A stretch of DNA of 64,000 nt from JAFNAG01 sp963739235 (GCA_963739235.1 CAVTZY010000027.1:1-64000), one strand, 5' to 3'; positions 17,659 through 28,323 are shown, counted from the stretch's first letter. The notes: generated by a model from the sequence alone, not told the origin. Program-made: numbers and translations.

Positions 17659-17819
17659 GAATTATGGACAATGACGAGAGAAGAGGGTGTCGCGGGCCTG
17701 GAATTCTTCCAGACTTCCGCTGTCCGGCACGACTTGTCAGTGCCGCCGGCTCAGAGCTCGGTCCCATCGGGAAACGCCTGGGTCATCTGCTCCGCCGTCC
17801 ACTGCGCCGTGGATGGAGA

Positions 17820-17975
17820 TCTCGCACCAGGCGAAGTTCCCCGAGATCGTCGAAAAGGAGATCGGCGCCCACATTGAAGTTTCCACCCGCGCGCGAGTTC
17901 CTGAGCCGCACTCGACACGCTATCAAGATGGACGCCGACTTCGCCGCGTTCAAGGAATACCCGCTTACTCTCTAA
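17820..17975 (+). pseudogene. Threonine synthase C-terminal remnant
   Basis: One frame reads HQAKFPEIVEKEIGAHIEV, matching the C-terminal 'HPAKFPE-VVEK-IG' helix of threonine synthases. After a frameshift a second frame reads AREFLSRTRHAIKMDADFAAFKEY, the typical final helix, ending at 17975. Nothing upstream (17659-17815) resembles the rest of the enzyme, so only about 50 codons survive. It is a relic, of interest as a sign of rearrangement. Confidence 0.45.
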
Positions 17976-18022
17976 GCCGGACTCTTCTGGTCCGGCTCCG
18001 TACCCCGCAGCATCGATCGAAA

Positions 18023-20967
18023 TCAGGCGGCCGGCCGCAAATGGCGGCGTGGAGTTTTATCCCGTTCGCGTTGGGCGGGACGGGTTCCGGTCTGCGTTTC
18101 CGGCAGCAGCGTCACCCTGACGTAGTTGTCCATGTTGAGGTACGCGGATGCCGCATCCAGGATCATCTTCGCACTGAGGGTCTTGTAGTACTCGCCCAGG
18201 CCGAAAAACTCCCCAAGATCGGAAGGAACCTGATAACGGAGATAGATCTGGACCAGCAGGTAGCTGTTCTGTTTGCTGTTGGTCTCGAAGTCCCGCAGCA
18301 GAGCCTCGCGGACATCGCTGACCTGTTTATCAGTCGGACCGTTTTTCTTCAGATTCTCGATATCTTGAAAAACAACCTTCAACAACTCCTCTGTGCGTTG
18401 CGGACTGCAGCCGAACTGGATCGAGAACGTGTACTCTTTGCGCGGGATGATGGTGTAGCCGGGCGACACACCTACGCCGTAAGTTCCGCTCAGATCTTCC
18501 CGAAGAAGCTCACGCAACCTTGTGTCGAGCACCATCCCAAGCGCGCGGATCGCATACCCTATGGTCTCGATCGTATTGGAAAGGTCCGGAAAACACGATG
18601 GCGGCTCGGCTCTGGGGCTCGATCCCCTTTTTAACCGTCTTTGCGACGACGCCTTTCGGAGGATAAATGCCTACATCCTTCCAGGTTTCGTTTCGATGCA
18701 GCGTGGGAAGTGACGCAAGATATCGCTCAACGAACGGTTTCATCATCTCCAGATCGAAGCTCCCGACAAACACGAAGGTGAAATCGCTGGCATCGGCAAA
18801 GCGCTCCTTGTAGAACGCGAACGACTTCTCGAGATTCATCTGGTCGATCATTTCGGCGGTCATCATGCGCGCTCGAGGGTGGTTCTGCGATCAGTGTCGA
18901 CTGCAGAGCTTCAGCGAACGCGTACGCAGGGCTTGCCTGCTGGTTTGCCAGGATCGCTTTCCCCTGTGCCTTGTTAGCGGCAAACGCCTCAGGGTCTGCA
19001 CGCGGCGCCGTGAATCTCAGGTATATGAGCTGGAACAGCGTTTCCAGGTCTTTCGGGGAGCCGCTGCCGCTCAGCCCCTCTTCCAGCTCAGATATCAGAG
19101 GGCTCGCCGACGCGATCTTGCCGGCGAGCACCTTTCGGAGATCGATTGTGCTGAATTTCCCCAACCCCGATACGGACATCGCTTGGGCGGCGGTGCTCGC
19201 AGGGATGTAATCCTGGTCGCTCGCGAGCGACGTTCCACCGGGACTGGTGGCGCGGAACACGATCTCGTCCTGCTTGTAGTTCGTCGGTTTGAGCACGACT
19301 TTGACGCCGTTCGAGAGGTCCCACTCCGTGATGCCGAACGCTTCCTTGTTGGTGACTTTGATGATTTTCCCCGGCTCGGGCGTCTTGTCGAGGAGCACCG
19401 CATTGGCGACCGTGTCGACATATGCGGTGATCTCCTTCGTTCCGACACCCTTGACCACGGCTGCAAGTTTCGTTTCGTCCGGCACCGCCACGCCGGGCTT
19501 TTCGGGAGCGCTGACCATTACGACCCGGCTCGCGGCGCTGGTCCACTCTTTGCCGACTTTGTTGACCTCATCGAGCGTAATCTCGGGCAGGAAGCGCTGA
19601 TGGAGCGCATACTCGAGTGCAGGTCCCGGCAACGTTTCCTTATTGCGTGAAATTCCGGACGAGCTCGTCGGCAAGGGCCGCGGACTCGTGTTTGTCCTTC
19701 TCGGCCAGATACCGTTCGTATGTCCGCAGCGTGATAAGCTTCTGGCGCTCCAGCTCCGTCGCGGTAAAGCCAAATCGGGTAACCCGGGCAGCCTCTGCTC
19801 AGGAGCGCGTCCAGCGCCCGGTCGATGCCGCCTTCCTTCGGGATCGCATTGAGCATTGCCGCTTCCTTCGTCCGGACAAAGATCCCCAAGCCTGCGCCAG
19901 CGCTGACGAAGGGGGCATCCGGCTTCTGGGTCATGTCGGACAGGCGGCGACTGAGCATTGCCGGCAGCCAGCCGGTCCACGATGTTCTGCCGGTAAACGC
20001 CGACGGTGCCCTGCTCGGGGAGCGGCAGCTTGTTGTAGACGGAGATGGTTGTCATTGTTGCTTCCTTGTCGGTGGCGACCGTGTAAAGAGTGTCCGGATG
20101 GTCGGGGACGTTGTACGTCGGCCGCAGCCTGAGGACTTTTGCCGCCGGAATCGCCGCAAAATGCTGCTTGATGAGACCCTCTACTGTGGACTTATCGAAA
20201 TCGCCGACGGCAACGACGGCCATCAGGTCCGGGCGGTACCAGTCCTTATAGAACCGTTTGAGCACATCGTGCTTGAACGTTTCGATGTTCTCCTTCTTGC
20301 CGATAGGCAGGCGATCGGCATAGCGGGCGCCCTTGAATAGGATCGGGAACTGCTTGTCCTGCATCCTGGCGCCCGCGCCCCGCCCCAGCCGCCATTCTTC
20401 GACGATGACGCCGCGCTCTTTGTCAATCTCCTTCGGATCGAAGGAGAGGTTGTGCGCCCAGTCCTCAAGGACCAGGAAGGCCTTATCCATTACCTCTGGC
20501 TTGTCCGTCGGAATCTGGAGCATGTAGACCGTCTCGTCGAAACTCGTGAAGGCGTTCACGCTGGGGCCCGCCCGCATGCCAATCGACTCCATGAAATTGA
20601 TGATCGATTGTCCAGGAAAGTGTGCGGTGCCATTGAATGACATGTGCTCGACGAAATGCGCCAGGCCGAGCTGGTCGTTGTCCTCGAGCACAGATCCTGC
20701 GTTGACCGCCAGGCGCAGCTCCGCTCGTTTCTCGGGCAACTTATTGGTTCGGACGTAGTAGCGAAGTCCGTTGGGAAACCTGCCGATGGTAATCTGCGGA
20801 TCGACAGGCATCAACTCGGTGAGTGACAAAACCTTGGCTTGTGCTTGCGTCTGAACGTCAGCCTGCGCCGGGATTGGAGCAACCTGAAGTCCTGCGGCAG
20901 CAAGGCACACCGCGGCCGCAAGCGTCGGCAGAAGCACGAGCATCTGAACCTTTCTCCGGACACTCAT
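18023..20967 (-). pseudogene. M16 (pitrilysin/PqqL-like) zinc protease, disrupted by several frameshifts
   Basis: The 5' part (20967 down to about 19960) encodes a signal peptide, then the inverzincin site HFVEH (His104, Glu107, His108) with the third ligand Glu184 in ERGVIVEEWR, exactly 76 residues on. The rest needs frame changes near 19960, near 19620 (rejoining EYALHQRFLPEITLDEV), near 18880 and near 18530. The downstream pieces MNLEKSFAFYKERFADASDFTFVFVG and YGVGVSPGYTIIPRKEYTFSIQFG are the usual second M16 domain. The summed length, about 980 residues, equals a normal two-module periplasmic M16 peptidase. Several indels in one gene suggest true decay or a low-quality assembly. Confidence 0.85.
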
Positions 20968-21373
20968 TTGTCAGCCCTCCTCAGAATGAATACAGTGAAT
21001 CGCTTTGTGTTGTTAGTGGCAGGATACAATCTATCATTACGAGGGTTGGCCGGAATTGTCAAGGTGTCCCTGTGAAACGGGAGGGGGACGCCGAAGCTGC
21101 CGAATCGGGCGGAAGCCAGGTAGTTTTTCCCCACAAGATAGGTAAATCCTTATTCAGTCCGAGGTGACAGCGGCTATCGCGATTAAAAGAGAAATTGGAT
21201 CGAAGCGTCGCGCGCACCGATTCTTTGTTGATTGGAGTGCACACATAAAGTGAGACAAATATGATTGTGAATTTCAGGACAGGCGCCGAATTTCATTTGG
21301 CTCTACCCTTGGGGGAGGGTTGAAGCTCCATCACGGGACAAACAGGATCGCTCTGAACCGGCAGGAGGGTTGA
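20968..21373. other. Divergent intergenic region, no supported gene
   Basis: About 400 bp between the M16 gene and MerR. It should contain both promoters; no clear hexamer pair or MerR-type long-spacer dyad was identified. Confidence 0.3.
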
Positions 21374-21648
21374 ATGTTCAGTATCGGGCAATTCTCGAGA
21401 ATCACCGGGCTCACAACCAAGACCATCCGCCTTTACCACGAGGAGGGTCTGCTCGCACCCGGATGGGTCGGCGAAAAAACCGGCTGCCGCTACTTCGACA
21501 TCCGCAACGTCGAACAGGCACGGGCTATCGCCTACCTGCGCGAGCTGGCACTTCCTCTGGCGGAAATCAAAGAGATCCTGGATCACTTCGAAGAGGAGGC
21601 GGATATCCTGACCTTTCTTATCAAGCACCGTCAAGACATACGGTCGCG
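21374..21648 (+). pseudogene. MerR family regulator, truncated by group II intron remnant
   Basis: The N-terminal 90 residues are a standard MerR DNA-binding domain: MFSIGQFSRITGLTTKTIRL (winged helix), YHEEGLLAP, a variant second helix with YFDIRNVEQ and the start of the dimerisation helix (FLIKHRQDI). At about 21649 the sequence passes into intron-like DNA and the remaining frame is unrelated. No effector domain or its continuation was found beyond the intron at 22503, so the gene was truncated, not merely split. Confidence 0.7.
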
Positions 21649-22502
21649 GTCGAGTAGGGCAATGGCGCGGACCGGGCTTCGAATGATGCCGACGTCTCCA
21701 TCGCCCCCTCTAAAATTCCGTACGGCGGGTTTTCCCCGGTACGGCTTCAAGGCCAGCATATCAGACAGGGCCTTCCTGAACAGCTGCTCGGTTAAGCCTG
21801 CTCCCAGCATACCCTCGCTGCTGCTCAGTTTGCCTCCGTCCTTCGCACACTTCTGTTGCGGGTAATCGCCTGGCTCTGAGTCCAGATCCACCCGTGCGTC
21901 CGTGCGCCACTGTTTGAGAGGCCTGCGCCCCTCTACCCCAGGGGTCCTTGGCTCCGGATCGAGTTATGTTGTCTCGATCCATCATGGCTTAGTACGACCC
22001 CATGCGCCAGTCCCGCAGGCACGCTGCGATTTCGCTTCTCGCTTATACGCAGCGCCTTCGCTGTGCGGGAGCGCCTAGGCGACCCGCGGGACCTTCCCTA
22101 CTTTTGCGGCTGTGCTTTCCGTGCATGTTGCCGACCCTACCCCGGCGGCCCGCCGTGCCCTCCCGTTGTACTCACACGGCGATTCCAGGCTTCCTCCAAC
22201 TATCAAGGAGTCGCCACTCACAATGCCCGTCTCTGCCAGCAATATCCGACGGGGTTATTCGATTTCGGGGCTGCATCGTTCGCTTTATGCTACGACCTGC
22301 ACGTTTGCCTTGCCCTCCTGACTGGCTACGACGGGATGAAGTCACGTGCGCTTCACCGCGCCTTCTGAGGTACATTGTCACTCCCGCTTTTGACGCTGCT
22401 CGTTACCGAACAGCGCTGGGAGTCAGGCTAGATGGGCGAACGGGAAATCTCCCATCGTCGGGACTCTCACCCGACAAGTCACAGCAGCTAGTGAGGCTGC
22501 AC
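21649..22502 (-). mobile_element. ORF-less group II intron (or intron relic)
   Basis: On the minus strand a 5' end like GTGCAGCC (22502) leads into GTGACTTGTCGGGTGAGAG, a domain I-type sequence seen at bacterial intron 5' ends. About 700 nt of structured, frame-poor sequence follows, then a 34-nt domain V (21715-21748) and a domain VI tail ending in CTACTCGAC at 21649. No reverse transcriptase remains; the total is about 850 nt. Ends are approximate. It may be a trans-dependent intron using the RT at 6238-7524 or simply a deletion derivative. Confidence 0.6.
21715..21748 (-). ncRNA. Group II intron domain V of the ORF-less intron
   Basis: The minus strand reads AAGCCGTACC, a GAAA-type loop region, then GCCGTACGGAAT. 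It has the AGC triad and the long paired stem of domain V. The stem ends GCCGTAC and GTACGG match perfectly. Confidence 0.6.
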
Positions 22503-22744
22503 GATAGTAACCATTTCCAAATCGTTATTGTCCCGAAGTCCCGTTCGAGGAAACGTTCCGGGCAATGCAGGGAGTCGGCGGAAGAAGCGGAAGTTGACAC
22601 AAGGTTCCATATCGGAAACATGATCCGTAACGGAGCATGGGACAAAATTGCAGCTCGTCTTCCTTTCGGTCACGAGCATGTTTTGGAGAGAGGAAACGGC
22701 AAACTCTCCACGAGAACCAAGAGGGGACATCTCGATTTTCCGCC

Positions 22745-23168
22745 CGTCACATCACAAGGGTTACTCCAGAACCAACAGGAGCAGTATCAGCAAAAACGAT
22801 CCAGCTTTGACAGCCAGATACGCGATAACCGGCTAAACTTGGATCAGGCTAAAAGCGATCTCGGAGTCCTGGAGCAGAAAATCAATCTCGGCTATCTGCC
22901 GTTGATCGTTCTTCATAGAGAAATTGGCGGTTACAAGCCGATACCGGGACAGATAACTCCGGAACAGGTAAAGCAGCTAGAAGAGGAGCGTGTAGCGTTC
23001 AATCAGGATCTGGTTCGCCTGGCGAGAAACAGTGCACACATCATCGCTAGAAACAGCAGTCACGATATCCATCTTGATCGCCCCGAGTTGATAATTGATG
23101 CCATCCGCCAGGTTTTTCAGGCTGCTCGCAACCACAGAAGCGTTAATCACGACGAAATAGTGAAATAA
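22745..23168 (+). CDS. Hypothetical coiled-coil fragment
   Basis: This part of a longer open frame looks protein-like: a glutamine-rich helical stretch (LLQNQQEQYQQKRSSF, then DNRLNLDQAKSDLGVLEQKI) and a charged helix (TPEQVKQLEEERVAFNQDL). Upstream sequence in the same frame crosses the group II intron and is not real coding. There is no clear start codon with a ribosome-binding site. I do not recognise a family. It may be the 3' part of a gene cut by the intron or a chance frame. Confidence 0.25.
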
Positions 23169-23352
23169 TTCAGTCGCCACGTGACACTGAACGGGACTTC
23201 TGGGGAGTGATGCCTCGGGTTTCCAGCAGACGCCGGAGGCATCATTCGCCGCTCCCCCGGTTCCATATGCGCTCCACAGCTGGCCAGCGTCGGTGATGTT
23301 GAATCAAGCGACAACCTATTGGCGCGGAGACTGCCTCATCGATAAATATCCG

Positions 23353-23381
23353 TTGACAGGTAAACGTTCTTAGGCTATTTT
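23353..23381 (+). promoter_or_regulatory. Sigma-70 promoter of PadR-ADOP module 2
   Basis: TTGACA (23353-23358), 17-bp spacer and TATTTT (23376-23381). The following dyad starts on the last bases of the -10 box, which fits repression by promoter occlusion. Confidence 0.65.
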
Positions 23382-23399
23382 ACTCTAGGCATAGAGTAA
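23380..23399 (+). promoter_or_regulatory. Perfect 8-bp dyad, candidate PadR operator
   Basis: TTACTCTA, spacer GGCA and TAGAGTAA: a perfect inverted repeat placed at the expected transcription start of the padR gene (ATG 23435). The half site ACTCTA/TAGAGT recurs around the module 3 promoter. Confidence 0.6.
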
Positions 23400-23434
23400 C
23401 ATTGCTTCACTGACGACGAGACGGGCTGACTGCC

Positions 23435-23776
23435 ATGAAAAAACGCGAACAGCGAGACCTTTTTCCCGGTGCGCTCGAGATGATGATTCTGCGCACGCTG
23501 AAACTGCAACCGATGCACGGCTATGCTCTAGTCCTATACATCAAGCGAACCTCCAACGAATTGCTCCAGATCGAGGAAGGGTCGCTCTACCCGGCTCTTC
23601 AGCGCCTTCTGAAGGAGGGATCGGTGAGAGCCGATTGGCGAGTGTCTTCTACAGGCCGGCGCGTCCGGATCTACCAATTGACGGCTGCGGGCACCAGGCA
23701 CCTGCAGCGTGAAGTAACGAAATTCGAACGAATGCTCGAAGGCATTACACGGGTATTAGCGCCGGGTGAATCATGA
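23435..23776 (+). CDS. PadR family transcriptional repressor (ADOP-associated)
   Basis: A 113-residue PadR protein with FPGALEMMILRTLKLQPMHG, then YIKRTSN, EEGSLYPALQRLLKEGSV and the wing RVRIYQLTAAG. It probably represses its own operon through the dyad over the promoter. The stop overlaps the permease ATG (ATGA at 23773-23776), so the repressor and permease are co-translated. Sequence similarity to the other small PadR proteins of the window is limited mainly to the core helices, suggesting that the modules are old paralogues with separate operators. Confidence 0.9.
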   Translation: MKKREQRDLFPGALEMMILRTLKLQPMHGYALVLYIKRTSNELLQIEEGSLYPALQRLLKEGSVRADWRVSSTGRRVRIYQLTAAGTRHLQREVTKFERMLEGITRVLAPGES

Positions 23777-26451
23777 ATTGGATCAAGCAGTTTTGTTCAC
23801 GTCGCCGCATTTACGGCGACCTCTCACAAGAGGTTCGAGGCCACCTTGAAGAAAAGATCGATGAGCTGGTTGCGAGCGGCGTGCCGAGGAAAGAAGCTGC
23901 GGCAGCTGCTCGCCGGGAGTTTGGGAACCTGACTCTGATTGAGGAGCAAGGCCGCGAGGTCTGGCGATGGCCATTCATCGAGGACTTCTTGATGGATATC
24001 CGCTACGGTCTTCGCATGCTTGGAAAGATTCCCGGTTTCACCGCCGTCGTAGTGCTTACCCTGGCAATTGGCATCGGGGCGAACACGGCAATCTTCACCA
24101 TTACGCACGCTCTGGTGCTCCGCTCGTTGCCCGTGAAGGACCCTGCGCACCTCCTAAACATTCAGGTCGGCAATTTCATGTCGTGGGGGTACATTGAGGC
24201 GTCGAACTCATTTACCTGGGCTTTGTGGAATGACTTTACGCGCCAGCAGGATGTCCTCACGGGCGTATTCGCATACGCTGAGAATCGGTTTGACGCTGTG
24301 CTGAACGGCGATACGAAGCAAATCACCGCCGCATTCGTCACGGGTCAGATGTTCCCCATCCTCGGCCTGGATGCGATCATCGGCCGCACATTTGAAGAGA
24401 TGGGACCAAACTCACCGCCGGCGGCGGCCCAGGCCGTTATCAGCTACGGGTTATGGACTCGGGAATTCGCGTCTGACCCAGCGGTGATTGGGCGCACGCT
24501 CGTTGTGGAGGGTAAGCCATTCATCATCATGGGAGTTCTGCCGTCCCGGTTCTTCGGTCTGACTGCCGGGCACGCGGTTGATATATACCTGCCCCTCGTT
24601 GCAGAGCCTTACATCCGTGGAAGCGAATCAGCATTCAGAAACCCGATCCGTTACTGGTTACAGGTGTTCGGCAGACTGCGAGAGGGTATCAGCGTGGAGC
24701 ACGCGCAGGAGCGCCTCGCCGCACTATCAACGCTTTCGATGCGCGCGACTCTGCCGCTGGAGTTGCCCGAACGCGAGCGCCCGCGGTATCTGATGCAGCG
24801 CTTTACGCTTGTTCCGGCGGCAGCGGGCATCTCTTACATCCGTACAAACCTCGAAGTTCCACTGGCGGTGTTGTCCGCGATAGCGGGCCTGCTCTTAATT
24901 CTGACCTGTTTCACAGTTGCCAACCTTCTGCTGGCCCGAGGGACCGTGCGGCAAAAAGAAATTGCGGTGCGAATCGCGCTGGGCGCGCGGCGCGTCCGGA
25001 TCATCCGTCAGCTCCTGGTCGAAAGCCTGTTGCTAGCTTTCGCCGGCACGGGTGCCGGTATAGCCCTTGCGCGCTTCAGTGCCGCGTTCCTGGTCCGCTC
25101 CTACTCTGTTGCTTCCGATCCCCTCCTGCTCGACCTTTCCCCTGATGGGGCGGTATTCGGTTTCGCACTCGGATTGGCGGTGCTGAGTGCGACGATGTTC
25201 AGCGTCGTGCCGGCCGCTCGTGCCTCGCACGTCAGTCCCGCTGACTGCCTGAGGGGCGGAAGAGCGACCGCGAACGCGTCGGTTCTCGGGATCCGCCGCA
25301 TGCTGCTGGTTGGCCAACTCGCCGTGTCTGTCGTGTTGGTGGTGGGCGCCGTGTTGTTTGGAGCGACATTGCGTAACCTACTGACCGTCAATACGGGTTT
25401 TGAAAGTGATCGAGTGTTGCTCACCGACATCGATCTTCGCCGCGCCGATCTGCCCAAGAGCATGCGCCGGCAGCTCTATATGGATCTGCTCGAGAGGGTG
25501 AAGCGCCTCCCGCTGGTGGAATCAGCGAGCGTTTCCTATGTCACGCCGATTTCCGGCACCACGTGGCAACACGAAGCGAAGGCCGAGACTGCCTCCGGTC
25601 CAAAGCCGGTTCACATCTATTTCAACGCGGTGTCATCCGATTATTTTAAGACATTCGGGACGGCGATTCTGGCGGGACGCGGACTCTCAGTTCTGGACAA
25701 TACGAACAGTGTTCCGGTAGCGCTCGTGAACACGGCACTTGCGCATGCGGCATTCGGAACCACGGATGTCATCGGACGCAGGTTCAGCATGGTAGACCCG
25801 GAGCCCCGTACCGTCAAGATCGTCGGCATCGTTCAGGATGCGAAATACCGGAGCCTGCGCCAGCCGGTTCCACCGACGCTGTACGCGGCGATGCCGCAAT
25901 ACTCCGCGCCTCCCGCCTCTGTGAGCATCGCACTGCGCTCACGGGGAAGCGCGGCGGCCATCGTCCGGGATGTCAGCACGATTCTGACGAAGGAGTATCC
26001 GGCTGTAAGTTTTCGGCTGGCGTCCTTCAGTGCCCAGATCAGCGATTCGATCGCGCGCGACCGTGCGTTTGCGGAGCTTTGCGGTCTCTTTGCTGCCTTA
26101 GCGCTCGCACTGGCGGCCATCGGAATATACGGTGTTCTGTCGTATTTCATCGCCCAAAGGCAGGCGGAAATTGGAATTCGTATGGCACTCGGCGCCACTC
26201 CCGCGGCAGTCCGCCGGTTGATTTATCGACAGAGTTTTCTCACCTGCACGGCTGGCCTATCTGTCGGATCTTTGCTGGCGTTCTGGGGCGGCCGGTATAC
26301 TAAAGCGCTTCTGTATGGTGTCACTCCGGGAGACGCACACGTCTATGGAGAGGCTGCGGCCGTGATCGCGGCGGTCGCGGTGCTCGCCACGGTAATCCCG
26401 GCATTCCGGGCATCCCGAACGGACTCGATGCACCTGCTCCGTTCCGAGTGA
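23773..26451 (+). CDS. ADOP-type ABC transporter permease, intact
   Basis: An 892-residue MacB/FtsX-like permease. It has an N-terminal prefix with EEKIDELVASGVPRKEAAAAARREFGN (26-52 region), a first membrane segment with IGIGANTAIFTITHALVLRSLPV, a first periplasmic domain, FtsX helices with KEIAVRIALGARR, a second MacB domain and a final FtsX domain (QAEIGIRMALGATPA) ending in DSMHLLRSE. Family members lack a linked ATPase ('orphan'), and the transported compound is unknown; MacB relatives act as mechanotransmission pumps for macrolides, toxins or lipoproteins. No frameshift. Translationally coupled to PadR upstream. Confidence 0.92.
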   Translation: MNWIKQFCSRRRIYGDLSQEVRGHLEEKIDELVASGVPRKEAAAAARREFGNLTLIEEQGREVWRWPFIEDFLMDIRYGLRMLGKIPGFTAVVVLTLAIGIGANTAIFTITHALVLRSLPVKDPAHLLNIQVGNFMSWGYIEASNSFTWALWNDFTRQQDVLTGVFAYAENRFDAVLNGDTKQITAAFVTGQMFPILGLDAIIGRTFEEMGPNSPPAAAQAVISYGLWTREFASDPAVIGRTLVVEGKPFIIMGVLPSRFFGLTAGHAVDIYLPLVAEPYIRGSESAFRNPIRYWLQVFGRLREGISVEHAQERLAALSTLSMRATLPLELPERERPRYLMQRFTLVPAAAGISYIRTNLEVPLAVLSAIAGLLLILTCFTVANLLLARGTVRQKEIAVRIALGARRVRIIRQLLVESLLLAFAGTGAGIALARFSAAFLVRSYSVASDPLLLDLSPDGAVFGFALGLAVLSATMFSVVPAARASHVSPADCLRGGRATANASVLGIRRMLLVGQLAVSVVLVVGAVLFGATLRNLLTVNTGFESDRVLLTDIDLRRADLPKSMRRQLYMDLLERVKRLPLVESASVSYVTPISGTTWQHEAKAETASGPKPVHIYFNAVSSDYFKTFGTAILAGRGLSVLDNTNSVPVALVNTALAHAAFGTTDVIGRRFSMVDPEPRTVKIVGIVQDAKYRSLRQPVPPTLYAAMPQYSAPPASVSIALRSRGSAAAIVRDVSTILTKEYPAVSFRLASFSAQISDSIARDRAFAELCGLFAALALALAAIGIYGVLSYFIAQRQAEIGIRMALGATPAAVRRLIYRQSFLTCTAGLSVGSLLAFWGGRYTKALLYGVTPGDAHVYGEAAAVIAAVAVLATVIPAFRASRTDSMHLLRSE

Positions 26452-27028
26452 GCTCGCTCTGCGGAGAACATGGGCTCCATCCGCCGCGCCGGATCGCGAC
26501 ATCGACGAATAGGTGTCTTTCTGAGCTGGCAGCACACTCCGATCGTGCCGAATCTCGGAAATCTGTAGGCATTACAGTCTTTTTGGCTCGTTCCGTTGAT
26601 TGTCTAAGCCACATCGTCGGATAGTCGACCACTCGAAAACCCGAAACTGTCACGAAGCGGGCATCTGGGAAACTATGCCCGGGCTGCGTTCACTCGCGCA
26701 AATTTATCAGGTTAGGACTTCACAAAAGAACATTCCCGTTGATGACTGACAACGCTTCACCAACATAGGATATTAGATATTGGAGGTGCTTTGACTTTGT
26801 TCGCGAGGATCGGAAATGATCGGAAATTACCCTCGTGGTCCGCGAAAATCCGATACGGCTTCCGAATCCTGAGTGTGGAGCCACGCATTTTGAGTAAGAT
26901 CTTCTCCCTTATTTTGGTATCGCATGGGCTCCAATATTCGCCCATTTCTCCGGGAGAATCTTTGACCCGAGTAAATGGGCCTCACACCCGCCAGTAAGTT
27001 TCGGTATCAGAACGCGGTCCGACGACAA
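26452..27028. other. Intergenic region, no supported gene
   Basis: About 575 bp between ADOP 2 and a transposase tail. Short tandem-like words (CGGAAATGATCGGAAAT near 26810) are present. No RNA, gene or terminator is convincing. Confidence 0.3.
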
Positions 27029-28120
27029 CTATGTAACCAGCCGGTAATCGTGATGCAATCCGTTCAACACAGGAATCGCCACAAGTTTGCCGCCCAACGG
27101 CTTCGGCCCCTCTATTGCCGGATCAGGATCCGGTATCGCGTTCAGCCCTTGATGAACGCGGCCGTGGTTGTACCAGCCGATGAATTCGTTCAGTACACAT
27201 CTAAGATGCCTCTCATTCCAGATCAAAACCCGGTCAAGACACTCACGGCGAAGTGTCCCTATCAACCGCTCGATGTGCGCCGCCGCGTTGGGTGCGCTAT
27301 ACGGGATCGGTATACCCCGGATGCCCATCGCGCGCCAGAGCCACACATCGAACGCGGATCGACACGAGACCTTCTTGCCTGCATTCTCTATTTGAAACGG
27401 ATGACCGAGCTGACCAAACTTCCCGTCGTTGTCGTGGAGCAAAAACTTGGGCAGCTTCTCGAAGCAGGCGTTCCTGATCTCTTGTTTCGTCCACTCGAGC
27501 GTTGGATGATCGGTCACATGCATGTAGAGGACCTTTCGATTCGTGAGCTCCATGATGACGAAAATGTAAAGGACACGAAACTCAACCGTGTGCTGCACAA
27601 AGAAGTCACAGGACCACATAGCCTTGGCTTGGTTCTTCAGAAAGCTTCGCCAGGCTTGGGAATCTGTGTGGTCCAAGCGCCTTTTGACCATGTATTTCCG
27701 GACGGTCGAGCAAGCGTGATGAATACCGAACTTCATTTCCAACTCCAAAGCGATGCGATCCTCGCCGTACTTCGGATGATCGGAGGATATCCGCCGGATG
27801 AAGGTGATGTGTTCATTGGAAATTGGCGGTCTGCCCGACCGGCCCTGGAACATTGTCCGCCAGAACTCGCGAAACTTCCTCTTCCGCCATCGGATCACCG
27901 TCTCCGGTTTTACGAGGACCAACTCGGAGATCCAGTCTCTCCAAACCTTTGAAAGCAACGACCAGAATAGCCGGTCCCGGTTTCTTAGCGGTGGCTTCTT
28001 CGACTTGCGTTTGTATCCGGCGAGCTGCTGTCGTAACACGAGAATTCGCAACCATGCCACCCGATTGAACCACGCGAAGATTGCCAGATTGAGAGGCTGA
28101 ACGACCACGATTGTAAGCAA
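27029..28120 (-). CDS. IS transposase with integrase (rve) core
   Basis: A 363-residue relative of the transposases at 8184 and 11773. The N-terminal part has LRILVLRQQLAGYKRK, then VKPETVIRWRKRKFREFW. The rve core has Asp172 (WSCDFFVQHTV), Asp230 (LLHDNDGKFG) and Glu284 (AAHIERLIGTLRREC). The second Asp-to-Glu distance is about 54 residues instead of the usual 35, because of roughly 19 extra residues (near 244-262). The C-terminus has the FIGWYNHGRVHQGLN motif. The frame is intact. Terminal inverted repeats were not found by eye. Confidence 0.82.
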   Translation of the reverse strand: MLTIVVVQPLNLAIFAWFNRVAWLRILVLRQQLAGYKRKSKKPPLRNRDRLFWSLLSKVWRDWISELVLVKPETVIRWRKRKFREFWRTMFQGRSGRPPISNEHITFIRRISSDHPKYGEDRIALELEMKFGIHHACSTVRKYMVKRRLDHTDSQAWRSFLKNQAKAMWSCDFFVQHTVEFRVLYIFVIMELTNRKVLYMHVTDHPTLEWTKQEIRNACFEKLPKFLLHDNDGKFGQLGHPFQIENAGKKVSCRSAFDVWLWRAMGIRGIPIPYSAPNAAAHIERLIGTLRRECLDRVLIWNERHLRCVLNEFIGWYNHGRVHQGLNAIPDPDPAIEGPKPLGGKLVAIPVLNGLHHDYRLVT

Positions 28121-28323
28121 ACCTTCATGCCGGAAGCACGGAGCCTAGAAACTCAAAAATCCAACAAAATCAGTTGGGACGGAGTTTTCGCGGAGCACGA
28201 GGACTCAGTTGGCCCCGCACATTTCCAGAATCTGGATGTGAATTACTTCATCATCAATCAGGAGGGCTGGGCATGCGCTCTCGGGGCAGAGTATCACAAT
28301 GCGAGCGATGATGTTACGACTGC

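Noticed and set aside
17687..18634. Plus-strand 315-codon frame
   Set aside because: It runs antisense to the M16 protease, which has strong family motifs; only its first part carries the threonine synthase remnant.
22002..22744. First part of a 388-codon frame on the plus strand
   Set aside because: It covers the group II intron region antisense. Only the last 140 codons show any protein character.
26975..27952. Plus-strand 325-codon frame
   Set aside because: Antisense to the rve transposase at 27029-28120; no family resemblance of its own.
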